The notes under the pieces: generated by a model
Databases searched by the model: none
What the model was told of the DNA's origin: nothing
The model's input: the letters and a program-made list of their open reading frames with translations, nothing else
Shown here: positions 1 to 9,636 of the stretch, in pieces
Position numbering within the stretch: position 1 is the stretch's first letter
Layout: each line of letters starts with the position of its first letter
Position numbers and translations under genes: made by a program
From: a bacterium
GTDB lineage: Bacteria; Zixibacteria; MSB-5A5; CAIYYT01
NCBI GenBank assembly: GCA_016708315.1
Contig: JADJGC010000002.1
Coordinates: 310,001-374,000 of the forward strand
Length of the DNA: 64,000 nt
Reading direction: 5' to 3'

Positions 1-1
1 A

Positions 2-406
2 CTGAATTATGTCGATGGCGTGGTGATTCCCGTATCGATGGATTTTTTCGCTTGTGAAGGAGCGAAGAAAACGCTAAAATTGCTTGATGACCTGTATGAA
101 AAGATCGGTCATCGGGTTGAGCTGTTAGGCATACTGGCGACCTTCTTTGACACGCGGACCAAGATATCCAAGTCAATTTACAACCGGTTGCTTACTGAGT
201 ACGGGGACAAACTCTTCTCGACCAAGATTCGCATAAATACCCAGTTGAAGGAAGCGCAAATGCTGTGTAAGACGGTATTTGAGCACGCGCCATATTCGAA
301 CGGCGCATTGGATTATTTTCTGTTCACGAAGGAAATCGCCAATTACCGCCAGAACGGAATCGCGGTCGACACAAAACAGGATGAAACGCAAGCATGGATG
401 ACATAA
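2..406 (+). CDS. ParA-family partition ATPase, C-terminal fragment
   Basis: The gene runs in from beyond the left edge; the frame is open from base 2 and stops at 406. The visible 134 residues begin in the strand after Walker B (LNYVDGVVIPV) and contain the ParA-type stretch LGILATFFDTRTKISKSIYNRL, followed by a short C-terminal helix region (APYSNGALDYFLFTKEI). ParA proteins are deviant-Walker ATPases that position DNA or protein cargo on the nucleoid. The Walker A motif is outside the window, so chromosome partitioning cannot be separated from cargo-positioning types such as chemotaxis-cluster ParA. It overlaps the next gene, a STAS protein, by 13 bases, so the two are translationally coupled. 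That pairing suggests a signalling or positioning cargo, but this is inference. Confidence 0.8.
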   Translation: MNYVDGVVIPVSMDFFACEGAKKTLKLLDDLYEKIGHRVELLGILATFFDTRTKISKSIYNRLLTEYGDKLFSTKIRINTQLKEAQMLCKTVFEHAPYSNGALDYFLFTKEIANYRQNGIAVDTKQDETQAWMT

Positions 407-1118
407 GAATCTCATTAGATACCACCGGCGCGGCAAACGACATTTCAGTAGTGCGCGTGGACGGTGTGGTTGACACGATGACGGCTTCCGAACTGGAGCG
501 TGTCATGAATACATTGATCGAGCAGAAACGATTCAGAATTATCATTGACCTTGCCGGTGTGGACTACATCTCTTCGGCAGGTTGGGGTATTTTCATCAGC
601 AATATCCGCGAGATCAAGGCGAATGCCGGCGATATCAAGCTGGCGCGGATGATTCCGAGTGTCTACGAGATTTTTGAACTTCTGGAGTTTGATTCGATTC
701 TTAAAGCATACGATAACATCGAAAAAGCAAAATTAGAGTTCCGTGGCGGCGGCGAGCCGGCGGATCCGGTGGCGGACGCCCGGGCACATAATCAAAAGGA
801 AGCGGCGAACGCTTCAGTAGCGCGCCAGGTCGAAGTTGCAACTGCGGAAATGGAAGCACCCAAGGTGCAACCGACTCCACGGAAGCTTAGCGATGAACCG
901 GCGGTGCAGACGCAGCCGGCGAACGCAACGTTGAGAAGACGGTGCTGAGTTTGATTAAGGCGGATCCGTTCTACACGATTCGCGAGATTACCGAAATGGT
1001 CAATAGCGAGTCTAACGGTTCGGGTGCAAGCGTCGGCTGGTGGGGCGTGTGGAGTATTCTCCGCAAGAACTCGCTTCTGTCGCGCAAAAAGAGATTCCGC
1101 TACAGCCGGAAGGCGTAA
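394..1118 (+). CDS. STAS-domain protein with a C-terminal tail, reading frame disrupted
   Basis: Residues 1-110 form a STAS (SpoIIAA-like) domain: DISVVRVDGVVDTMTASELERVMN, then DLAGVDYISSAGWGIFIS, where ISSAG holds the serine that is phosphorylated in anti-anti-sigma factors, then FELLEFDSILKAYDN. An Ala/Pro/Gln-rich linker follows and the frame stops at 948. In the frame one base earlier (mod 3 = 0) coding-like sequence continues from about 930 to a stop at 1118: EKTVLSLIKADPFYTIREITEMVNS, then GWWGVWSILRKNSLLSRKKRFRYSRK, which resembles a small winged-helix tail. I read this as one gene of about 241 residues with one missing base in the linker. The alternative is a true 184-residue protein with a decayed tail. 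It starts inside the preceding ParA gene. Confidence 0.7.
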
Positions 1119-1235
1119 GTTTTCACCAAACGCAACCCACAGTGCAGTCAGATAAACCTTCCAATAACATCCACGTTGCCGAATTCTGCGTTGATTCCCC
1201 CTCGCCGACGATACAATTATATAACTTAGCAGTCT

Positions 1236-2982
1236 ATGTTTATACCGCTGATTCTCTACGTGGGCGTGGTCGGTGCGTTATTGGGTGCGGCTTTGCTATT
1301 GCCGCAGCTTGCAACCGAACTTGTCATCGCGGCACTTGGCTGTGTCGTAGTCGGCGGTGTCGGGTTGATCTATACAATGCATCGCAAAGGGCTGGCCAAA
1401 CTTCAAGACATCGTCAGAATCTACATGCGCTATGCCGAGCGGATATATTCAGACTTCGGCGCGCGCACGTCATTGGAGAGGCAAGTTGCCAATCTTGCCG
1501 AATATCTCGAAGAGGACGTCGCCATTCCGGTGACGGCCGTATTTGCCCGGCGCAAACGCGGATTTATGCTTACCGATTGTTATGGAATCAAGAAGGAAGA
1601 TCTCAAGTCGTACAAGGTTCTTTCTCGCCCGGAGCTGGAAGATGGGATGGAGAAGAAGGCGGCGATAGTATCGTTCCGAAAGGTCTACCCGGGAACCGGC
1701 GAACCGGGAAACGAAGAGCATCCCTTTGAGTATGCCTTGCCGGTATTGACATCGGGACGCTGTAATTTTTTCATCGCGTTTTCAGCGCCGGATAGGTTGC
1801 CATTCAAGTTGCTTCGTCCATTCTTGTTGGCTTTGGCGGACCAGATCGGCAACTACAAACATCTGGACGACGCCAATTTCAAGCACAATCAGGTTGTTCT
1901 GAAACTCAAACAGCAGATTGAAACGCTTAAGCGCGAGCGCGACAAGTTAGCCGCGACTCCGGTTCATGATGCGAGATTCCTGATTACTGCTCAGGATCGG
2001 TTGTCGCGAATTCAGGATCGTCAGAAATTATATGAGACGTTTATCCAGTTGATGACGGACCAATTTAAGGTCGATGCGTTGGTGCTGCTGCTGCCTTCCG
2101 AGGACCGCAAGGTATTCAAGCGCAGTTTTTCGCACGGCACGCTGGGATCGTTGGCAGATGATTTCCAAATCGATATCGGACATCCGGTCTTGCCGGAGGT
2201 CACAAAATCGGAACTGCCGTTGGCATTGGATAGCCTGTCTGACGCGATTCAAATCGATCCAACTGTTGCGGCGCTGCAGTCGAGCGGAGTCAAGTGTTTG
2301 GCGTTTTTGAACGGGATAAGCAGTCTTGACGGATACATTGGGATGAGCTGTAAGCCGGACAAGTTTCGGAAGGAAGAGGTAGAAGCGTTTCTTTCGTACT
2401 GCCGGTCATTCGGGTTGGTATTGGAGAATTTGTCGAACTTTGAGAAAATCGAGCGTCTTTCGTATACGGATGAGCTGACCGGGCTGCATAATTACCGTTA
2501 TTTCTATAAACGTCTTCAGGAAGAAATGCTTCGCGCACAGCGGTTTGACCGTCATCTGGCGCTGGTCATATTTGATGTTGACGGGTTCAAGGTTTTTAAC
2601 GATACTTATGGTCACTTGTCGGGAGACTTTCTGTTGGAGCAGCTTGGCAAACTCCTGACTAAGTCTGTGCGTTCCATAGATATAGTTTCGCGATACGGTG
2701 GGGAAGAGTTTTGCATTATTATGCCCGGAATCCGATGCCGCCGATTGCATGACTTTTATGGAGCGTTTGCGGGTGATCATTCTGAGCGAGGAGTTTAAGG
2801 ACAAATTTTCGTCCGAATGTCACCGGATAACCGTATCATTAGGCGGAGCAATTTATCCTAATGATGCACAACGAATTGACCGATTAGTATACTGTGCCGA
2901 CATGGCATTGCTCCAGGCGAAGAGCACAGGAAAAAACAAGTCGTTCATGTTTGACGAAAATTTCATAACGGTGAAGAAGTAG
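1236..2982 (+). CDS. Membrane-anchored GGDEF diguanylate cyclase, one-base frameshift
   Basis: Two N-terminal membrane segments (residues 1-45) precede a sensory region of about 350 residues with a short coiled coil (HNQVVLKLKQQIETLKRERDKL) and a GAF-like fold. A GGDEF domain starts at about residue 408 (YTDELTGLHNYRYF) and has the active-site GGEEF at 488-492, so it should make cyclic-di-GMP. The frame breaks after IIMPG at a CCC run (2724-2726). Removing one C restores MPESDAADCMTFMERLR and continues through VSLGGAIYPNDA and ADMALLQAKSTGKN to the stop at 2982, giving 581 residues. No RxxD inhibitory site is seen before GGEEF. It lies just upstream of the exopolysaccharide genes, and cyclic-di-GMP commonly controls such loci. 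Confidence 0.88.
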
Positions 2983-2987
2983 GTGTT

Positions 2988-3969
2988 ATGACACGGATGT
3001 TAATGCACAAAGTCATACTGATTTTCATTTTAGCGGTTGCCATGTTTTCGGCGGCACAAGCCGAATATGTCATTGGCATAGATGATGTTCTGCAGGTTAG
3101 CTTCTGGCAGACTCCAACCCTGGATCAGCAAGTTGTGGTAAACGCTGACGGCAAGGTAACCTTGTCGGTCATTGGCGAAATCACGGCTGCGGGATTGACG
3201 ACGGCCCAGCTTTCACGGAAGATTGTCGAGCAGGTGTCGCGATTCAACCGTGACATCAGCCAGGCGACTGTGGTCGTGTCGGCTTACAATTCGCAGACAG
3301 TGTTTGTCGAGGGTGAAGTTGTCACGCCGGGACGTTATGCGCGAGAGATTATTCCGGACATCTGGACGATCATCAAGGAAATGGGCGGCGCAACGCCTGC
3401 CGGCGACCTGACGCAAGTGCGATTGGTACGCGGCGGGGCTGTTGATCCTGGAACAGTGATCACGGTCGATGTGTTGGCCGCGGTGCGCGCGCGATTTCAC
3501 AAAATTGCCGCAAGTTCATCCGCACGATATTATCCGAGTACCTCAAAGCATAGGCGGAGTACCTTCGGACTTGGGCTCGTCGCAGTCAGAAGAGGCACGC
3601 GATGTCTACTACGTGATCGGTGCGGTCGCCAACCCTGGAGTATACAAACTTGAGTCGCGGATGGATTTGATTGAAGCGTTGGCACTTGCCGGCGGAACTC
3701 AACCGGACGCCGATCTCAAGGCTATCAAGGTATCTGACAAGAATGGCGCTTTCGCGAATATTTACAAAATCGACCTCGACAAACAATTGAAGAGCGGTAG
3801 TCCCCAGCGATACATGGTTCAGCCAGAGAATGCGATTTATGTTCCTGCACGCGGGACGGGCACGTCGGCGTGGAATATCGTGCGCGATGTCATTACGATG
3901 GGTGGAGCATTGACTTCGACAATTCTCTTGATCAACCAGTTGGGGGATAACAATAACAGCGGCAACTAG
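2988..3969 (+). CDS. Wza-like polysaccharide export protein, one-base frameshift
   Basis: A Sec signal peptide (residues 1-25, ending SAAQA) is followed by a Poly_export domain (YVIGIDDVLQVSFWQTPTLDQ, VNADGKVTLSVIGEI, GLTTAQL) and SLBB-type repeats (VFVEGEVVTPGRYA; YYVIGAVANPGVYKLESRMDLIEALALAGG). Such outer-membrane proteins form the channel for exopolysaccharide. The frame breaks near 3490 in a GCGCGCGCG tract. Dropping one base joins VDVLAAVRAR to DFTKLPQVHPHDIIRVP and yields about 326 residues. The C-terminal hydrophobic helix (VITMGGALTSTILLINQL) fits an amphipathic or membrane helix as in Wza. It begins 6 bases after the GGDEF gene and is followed by the chain-length gene. Confidence 0.88.
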
Positions 3970-3981
3970 GCTTGGTGTGAA

Positions 3982-5496
3982 TTGAGCCAAAGACAGATCA
4001 CACTCCGGGATATCTGGCAGATACTCTGGAAGCGGAAATTCTGGCTGGTTTTGCCGATTATTCTGGTGACAGTGGTCGCCTTTGGCGGCAGCTACCTGCT
4101 TCCGACTATTTATGAATCCGCAACCAAGGTTGTAATCTCCAATCAGAAGTTCATCTCGCCGGCGCTGGAGCGGATGCTTCCGGACGAAGCCGGAGTATTG
4201 CCGGAACCGCGAGCGCGCCAGTATTGGTTGGCTGCCACGAGGTCGGAGATTACATCGTCGGGATACATCAACGACATGATCGAAGACCTGAAGTTGGCTC
4301 TGCCAGCCGAGGTAGAGCAAGCCGCGGCGAAGATGCGCGAGAAATTTCCAGAGAATGATTTCGCTGTGATGTCGCGCAGTTTGCAGATAGAAGATCTAAA
4401 GAAATACATTAGCGTCGATCTGATCGGCGAGAATCAAGTTGTCATTACCTGTCGTTCAGAGAATCCTCAGAGCTCAGCACGAATGGCAACCGCGCTGGCG
4501 GAGATTTATCGTGAGCGGAAGCTTGCTGGACAGGTACTTGCCGGCGATGAAGGCCAATCTTTGACAGATGAGCAGTTGGCGATTGCGAAAAAAGAATTCG
4601 AGGATATCGAAAAGCAGTTATCCGATTTCAAAACAACATATCTGAATCGTCAATTGCAGACCGGAATCAGCTCCGATGCCAATCTCAGCACTGTCGAATC
4701 GGAAGTTGATGCAACGCGGCTTGAAATGCGCGAAGCATCGGATCGGGTGAAGTTTCTGAAAACGCGATTGGCAGACGCCGGGATTGATTTGTCGGCGGCT
4801 GTGACAAATTCGCGCGAGTTGACACGCCACAAGAACAGCGCTCTTTCGGCAACAACGCAAATTGCCGACTTCATGCCGCGATATCTTTGGAAAGACGGTA
4901 AGATACAAAGTCTGCTTATCAAGACCAGTGATGCTCTTGACTCGCTGCGGATGTTGAGCAATAGCACGGCGAAGCAAATGAATCAGGGTGCGGCGGTTTC
5001 GGCGCAAGGTGATCTTGGAGAGTACATTTACCTGACGCATCAGCTTGAGTTCCTTTCCGGCAAAGAGCGCGTGTTGGCGGAAGCAATCTCAGAGATTAAA
5101 GGATTGATTGCCGGGCAGCCGTACTATGATCAGATGGTGAAGCGGCTTGAAGACAAGCTTGCGGAAAAACGAAAGACATATCAGACGTGGCAGGATGAGG
5201 CGGACAAGCTGAAGATACGCCGCGCAACGACTGAAGCGGAAGCTGAGACGAAGTATACGATCTTGGAGCCGGCGGCGATACCGTTGGAACCGGCCTCGCC
5301 TAATCGGGTCAAGATTGCATTGATGGGGCTGGCTTTGGGAATCGTGTTGGGCGGATGTGCTGTAGTAATAGCCGAAGTGGTGGATCATTCCATCAAACGA
5401 ATTGAAGATATTGAGGAGCTGTTGGGCTTGGAAGTGGTTGGCACAATACCGAATATTATGCAAGCATCACAACCCAAGGGCGCAAAGGTAGCATAA
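3982..5496 (+). CDS. Wzz/GNVR-type polysaccharide chain-length (copolymerase) protein
   Basis: 504 residues from a TTG start. The N-terminal membrane segment (residues 18-36, FWLVLPIILVTVVAFGG) is followed by a long periplasmic coiled-coil region, a GNVR-like stretch near the C-terminal side (YTILEPAAIPLEPASPNRVKI) and a second membrane segment (IALMGLALGIVLGGCAVVI). This is the polysaccharide co-polymerase layout. The cytoplasmic tail after TM2 is short and has no Walker motifs; the matching tyrosine kinase is the separate gene at 6629. Together they resemble split PCP-2a systems of exopolysaccharide loci. Confidence 0.88.
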   Translation: MSQRQITLRDIWQILWKRKFWLVLPIILVTVVAFGGSYLLPTIYESATKVVISNQKFISPALERMLPDEAGVLPEPRARQYWLAATRSEITSSGYINDMIEDLKLALPAEVEQAAAKMREKFPENDFAVMSRSLQIEDLKKYISVDLIGENQVVITCRSENPQSSARMATALAEIYRERKLAGQVLAGDEGQSLTDEQLAIAKKEFEDIEKQLSDFKTTYLNRQLQTGISSDANLSTVESEVDATRLEMREASDRVKFLKTRLADAGIDLSAAVTNSRELTRHKNSALSATTQIADFMPRYLWKDGKIQSLLIKTSDALDSLRMLSNSTAKQMNQGAAVSAQGDLGEYIYLTHQLEFLSGKERVLAEAISEIKGLIAGQPYYDQMVKRLEDKLAEKRKTYQTWQDEADKLKIRRATTEAEAETKYTILEPAAIPLEPASPNRVKIALMGLALGIVLGGCAVVIAEVVDHSIKRIEDIEELLGLEVVGTIPNIMQASQPKGAKVA

Positions 5497-5506
5497 GGAA
5501 GTGCTC

Positions 5507-6625
5507 ATGGAAACCTACCGTCTCAACTCGCGGGTCGCATCGAATGACCGCGAGTATCTAATCCAAACCGTGAATGACACCAGCAGTCATCAGATTCGGT
5601 CATCCATTTTTTCGGATGGTCATCTTCTGGAGACTGTCGAAGAGAGTGTGTATCCACATATGCCGGAGCAAGAGCTTCTGGAACTGGTGAAAACGGCGCA
5701 TAAGGAACGCAAGGAAGAGGTGGAGAGCCTCTTTGAGCGTTACAAAGAAGCGCTGGGTTCTAGTGATGTGGAGCATATTGACTACCTCGGCATGGCGCTG
5801 ATGTACAAGCATATGCACAACGAGGCGGAGTCGCTGTTCCGCCGTGCTGTGTCGATACGGCCCGATTCGCATGAAGCGTTGAATCATCTGGGAATGGTGT
5901 TGATGACGCTTCACAAGTTTCCGGAGGCGGTGGAAGCATTCGGGCGTTGCGTGGAAGCGCAGCCCAAGTTTGCCGACTATCACAACAATCTTGGCGAGGC
6001 ATTTCTGGCGATTGGCTCTTGCAAGCGCGCAATGATTGAGTTTGATGAAGCGATCAATATCAACATCTACTATGGCGACGCTTATTATAACAAGGCGCTG
6101 ACTTACATTCTGAATTCAATTCGGCGCGAAGACTTTAAGTTGTTTTCAGAAGCCGCTGACAAGACGCTGGAGATGATTGAGCGCGCGATTGTTGTTTGCC
6201 CTGAGTATCAGGACAAGAATTTTGATGAAGGCAAACAGCTACTGAGCGACGGCGATCTGGATGGCGCGTACCACAAGTTTTTGGCATCGCGCGACCGCAA
6301 GAAAGAACGCCGGTTCAAGGAATTCTCGAATGTCTATCTCAAGTTCATGTTGGCTGCGGACAAAGTTGATGAAAAGATGCTGCGCCGCCGCATCGAAAGC
6401 TTGAAGGAAGCGATTGCCAAGAACCCGCATTATCCGGACTTGCATTATGATTTGGCGGTTGCGTATACGCTGATGGGCAGATTTGTACATTCAAAGGCGA
6501 TTAAGGAGTATCAGGAGGCGTTGAAAATCAATCCTGACTTCGACCGCGCCAAAAAGAGCCTGCGGCTGGCTGAGAATGAGTTCCGCGGGTTTGATGTATT
6601 AGTGAAAGCCATTCTCAAGGGATAA
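5507..6625 (+). CDS. TPR-repeat protein in the exopolysaccharide locus
   Basis: About 372 residues. I prefer ATG at 5507, preceded by AAGGA at seven bases, over GTG at 5501. A non-repeat N-terminus of about 60 residues leads into several tetratricopeptide repeats: YLGMALMYKHMHNEAESLFRR, HLGMVLMTLHKFPEAVEAFGR, NLGEAFLAIGSCKRAMIEFDE, then a C-terminal pair (YDLAVAYTLMGRFVHSKAIKEY). There is no signal peptide, so it is probably cytoplasmic. TPR proteins are protein-protein scaffolds. Its position between the co-polymerase and the tyrosine kinase suggests it helps assemble or regulate the export machinery, but no enzyme motif is present and the role is inferred. Confidence 0.8.
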   Translation: METYRLNSRVASNDREYLIQTVNDTSSHQIRSSIFSDGHLLETVEESVYPHMPEQELLELVKTAHKERKEEVESLFERYKEALGSSDVEHIDYLGMALMYKHMHNEAESLFRRAVSIRPDSHEALNHLGMVLMTLHKFPEAVEAFGRCVEAQPKFADYHNNLGEAFLAIGSCKRAMIEFDEAININIYYGDAYYNKALTYILNSIRREDFKLFSEAADKTLEMIERAIVVCPEYQDKNFDEGKQLLSDGDLDGAYHKFLASRDRKKERRFKEFSNVYLKFMLAADKVDEKMLRRRIESLKEAIAKNPHYPDLHYDLAVAYTLMGRFVHSKAIKEYQEALKINPDFDRAKKSLRLAENEFRGFDVLVKAILKG

Positions 6626-6628
6626 CTG

Positions 6629-7333
6629 ATGGCAATCGACCGGCGTCGTCCGATATTTGATTATTACCACCCTGAGTCCGTCGTGGGGACAGAATTTCGC
6701 CGGTTATTGCATAATATTACGAGACCGGTCAACGGTGTTTCGAAGCGTTCGTTTTTGATTACCTCGGCGATGTTGTCGGAAGGGAAGTCGACGATTTCGT
6801 CATATCTGGCGATAACGGCGGCGTCTTACAAGAAGCGGAAGACGATTCTGATTGACGCTGACTTGCGCCGTCCGACGATTCACAAGATTTTCAATGTACC
6901 GCTTGAACGCGGCATAACCGATCTTATTGACGGTAAGGTTTCCGCTGAAGAGGCGTTCAAGCAGACGCCGATTCCAGACTTGTCGATTCTAACGGCGGGC
7001 ACGCTGAAGCATAATCCGACGGAGCTTTTTGAGAGCGACGCGGTGAAGACTGCTATCGAAAAAGTCAAATTTTACTTCGACCTTGTCTTTGTTGATTGTG
7101 CGCCGATTATACCGGTTTCAGACCCGGTTGTCTTGGCGCCCGACATGGACGGCATACTTCTTGTTGTTAAGGCAGGCGCGACACAGAAAGAAGTTATTCG
7201 ACGAGCTGTCGATATAATAGCTAAGACCGACGCGAATATCGTCGGTGTCGTGTTAAACAATCAGTCGGGCGTATTGCCGTATCACTACAACTATCAGTAC
7301 TACGGCTATCATTACGCCACTAAGAACCAGTAG
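6629..7333 (+). CDS. CpsD/CapB-type tyrosine autokinase
   Basis: 234 residues. Walker A is MLSEGKST (residues 49-56, with S where most members have G), Walker A' is ILIDADLRRP and Walker B is LVFVDCAPI. This is the bacterial BY-kinase arrangement. The C-terminus ends in a tyrosine cluster (YHYNYQYYGYHY) that would be autophosphorylated in trans. These kinases work with a Wzz-type membrane activator, here the gene at 3982, to control polymerisation and export of exopolysaccharide. It begins four bases after the TPR gene and uses that gene's end as its ribosome-binding region (GGATAACTG). Confidence 0.92.
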   Translation: MAIDRRRPIFDYYHPESVVGTEFRRLLHNITRPVNGVSKRSFLITSAMLSEGKSTISSYLAITAASYKKRKTILIDADLRRPTIHKIFNVPLERGITDLIDGKVSAEEAFKQTPIPDLSILTAGTLKHNPTELFESDAVKTAIEKVKFYFDLVFVDCAPIIPVSDPVVLAPDMDGILLVVKAGATQKEVIRRAVDIIAKTDANIVGVVLNNQSGVLPYHYNYQYYGYHYATKNQ

Positions 7334-7338
7334 TTTTT

Positions 7339-8226
7339 ATGAAGAACATCCTCACGTTTGACGTGGAAGAGTACTTCCAGGTAGAAGCCTTTTATGGTGT
7401 TGTCCCGCGCAATGAGTGGGATACGCGCCAGAGCCGCATCACTATGAACATGATGCGAATTCTCGACATCCTGGATGAGCATCACGCCAAAGCGACATTC
7501 TTTGTATTGGGCTGGGTAGCAGAACGTCACCCGCATCTAATGGCAATGATCAAGGCACGCGGGCACGAATTAGCTTCGCATGGTTATGGTCACGATTCGA
7601 TTAAGCGACTCGACGAAAAGCAGTTTCGTGAAGACTTGATGCGTTCGATAGCGGCGATTGAACAAGCATCGGGAGTAAGGGTTCGCGGCTATCGCGCGCC
7701 GACATTCTCGGTTGACCGCAAGAAAGAGTGGATTTGGGAAACTCTGGTCGAATGCGGATTCGAATATGATTCAAGCATCTATCCGATTTTCCACGACCTT
7801 TACGGCGACCCATCAGCGCCGAGATTCCCGTATTACATCAACACAGCGGCAGGGAAGTTACTGGAGATACCGCCAACGACGTGTACGGTGTTTGGAAGAA
7901 GACTGCCGGCATGTGGCGGCGGGAGTTTCCGGCTGTTTCCGTATTGGTATACACAGCGGGCGACGAAGGCTTACAACGCAAGCGGGTATCCATCGATGGT
8001 GTACTTGCATCCGTGGGAAATCGATCCGACACAGCCGCGTGAGAAGAATGCGGGATTGAAAAGTCGGCTACGTCACTACACGAATCTCCATACTGTTGAG
8101 CCAAAGCTGCGGCGGATGTTGTCGGAGTTTCCGTTCGGGTCTGTTCGCGAAGTCTATCTCGAGGGCGGCTTCAAGGTGTCGGACTCGATGAAGAAAGATT
8201 CTGCCAAAGACAACACTCACGTTTAG
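7339..8226 (+). CDS. Polysaccharide deacetylase of the DUF3473 / exopolysaccharide-locus type
   Basis: 295 residues, no signal peptide. The N-terminal NodB-like deacetylase domain shows the metal-site motifs TFDVEEYF, ATFFVLGWVAERHP, HELASHGYGH and RGYRAPTFS. The C-terminal part matches DUF3473: MVYLHPWEIDPTQPR followed by RLRHYTNLHTVEPKLRRML. This domain pair is typical of deacetylases in exopolysaccharide loci of the XrtA/PEP-CTERM kind, which also carry GNVR chain-length and CpsD-like kinase genes as here. No exosortase or PEP-CTERM tail is visible in the window. It would remove acetyl groups from the polymer or its precursor. Confidence 0.9.
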   Translation: MKNILTFDVEEYFQVEAFYGVVPRNEWDTRQSRITMNMMRILDILDEHHAKATFFVLGWVAERHPHLMAMIKARGHELASHGYGHDSIKRLDEKQFREDLMRSIAAIEQASGVRVRGYRAPTFSVDRKKEWIWETLVECGFEYDSSIYPIFHDLYGDPSAPRFPYYINTAAGKLLEIPPTTCTVFGRRLPACGGGSFRLFPYWYTQRATKAYNASGYPSMVYLHPWEIDPTQPREKNAGLKSRLRHYTNLHTVEPKLRRMLSEFPFGSVREVYLEGGFKVSDSMKKDSAKDNTHV

Positions 8227-8365
8227 CTCCAGCATCCAAAATCTCAATTTCGCCACGAAAATATATTCAGGGGTCGATGTTCAGGCAAATACAAAGATTG
8301 GACTTGTCTGTCTCTGTTCGTTTGGTTAAGTTGTTTCCAAAGGAAATTCTAAATCGTATCGAACA

Positions 8366-9527
8366 ATGGATCGCTTCGTATCGATTGTCATTTTTGTAAC
8401 TGTAATTCTCGCGAATCAATCGCAAGCTGAATTGGCGGCGCCATACGGCGTTTCTCAAATCGCTGATGGCAGCAAGGTGGTTGTCTATTGGTACTATCCA
8501 GCGGTTAATGAGACGACGCTGGCTGGGATTGACGACGAGCCAAATTCATACATTCTCTATGGGACATCAAATTGCGGGGCGAAGCTGGCATCTGTGTTCG
8601 ATCTTCCAAACAGTCTTTGTGCGATTGAGGCAGTGGAGATACGCCTTTGGCCGAACGATCCATTTCCGCGACTGCCTGGTGACGAGCACTCTTCATTCGG
8701 ACTGTGCGTAGACTCGGTTCTATGCACTGATGAGTCAACGGAGCGTTTTTGGTATAAGGACGGATTGACTGCCGGGTCGAGTGCAGGTGGGTGGTTGAGA
8801 TTTCCGGTGAGGAAGGTCCTTTGTTCGGATAGCGTCGCAATGGAGTTCAATTGGCTCAACGGCACTCCAGCGGCGCCATTGCCGGCAGTTGTCTATACAA
8901 TGAATTATGTCAATTCGCACATTGGCGCAATCAAGAATGGCGTGATGGAATGGAGCAAGCTCGTTGACGTTGCGGCATTGATGCGGGTGCAGGTGAACCT
9001 TGCTGATGTTTATGAAAGCCGGGCAACGGGCAACGCAACGCCGGACTCGTTCAGCGTTTTTCTGTTTGATACGCCGGAAGGAAAGACTCCTGACGAAGTG
9101 TCAGTGATTACGATCGAAGATTCGCTTCATGTCGGTATCGAACGTGAAAATGCAGAGGGCAAGTTTGTTGCGGTGGCAGCGTGGCAAGACAATGTAATGG
9201 GGCCAAAGTCGGAACTGATACAGATCGATGCCGCCACGTCTGTTGAAGAGGAGATATTGCCAGGCGTGTTGGGCGATCTCTCGCAGAACTATCCAAATCC
9301 GTTCAATGCAGAGACGACAATCCAATCACGAAGCGGAAACGATGTTGTCGTTCTTGATTTGTTGGGCAGAAATGTGCCGATTAGAAGCGAAACATCGGGG
9401 CGAAGACGGGCTTTACCAATTTGCGTGGGATGGCAGAAATAGGAATGGAATTCAAGTCCCGAGCGGGGTTTATTTCTATCGCCAAGAGGGTCAAAAAGGA
9501 GTCAAAAAACTGATTCTGCTAAAGTAG
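8366..9527 (+). CDS. Secreted protein with C-terminal FlgD/sorting-like domain, one-base frameshift
   Basis: A signal peptide (MDRFVSIVIFVTVILANQSQA) leads into about 270 residues that I do not recognise, with many Cys and Trp residues. The C-terminus is a typical sorting-like module: LSQNYPNPFNAETTIQ, then VVVLDLLGRNV, then GLYQFAWDGRNRNG and VPSGVYFYRQ, ending in KKLILLK. In Bacteroidetes such tails direct type IX secretion; in related phyla the same layout is common but the route is unproven. The frame breaks at GGGG (9396-9399). Removing one G restores TSGEDGLYQFAWDGRN and gives 386 residues. A stand-alone transcription unit is likely, as 139 bases separate it from the deacetylase gene. 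Confidence 0.75.
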
Positions 9528-9636
9528 TGCGGTGCCATCAGTTTGGACGCGGGCAGTCGAGTAAGTCACCCTAAATATGTCTCGAATCGAAACAACGGGG
9601 CAATTTGGGCACGCAATCTGTTAAATAATTAAGCAG

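Noticed and set aside
1040..1729. 229-residue plus-strand ORF overlapping the GGDEF gene
   Set aside because: Cys/Arg-rich nonsense without domain signal in another frame of a well-supported gene.
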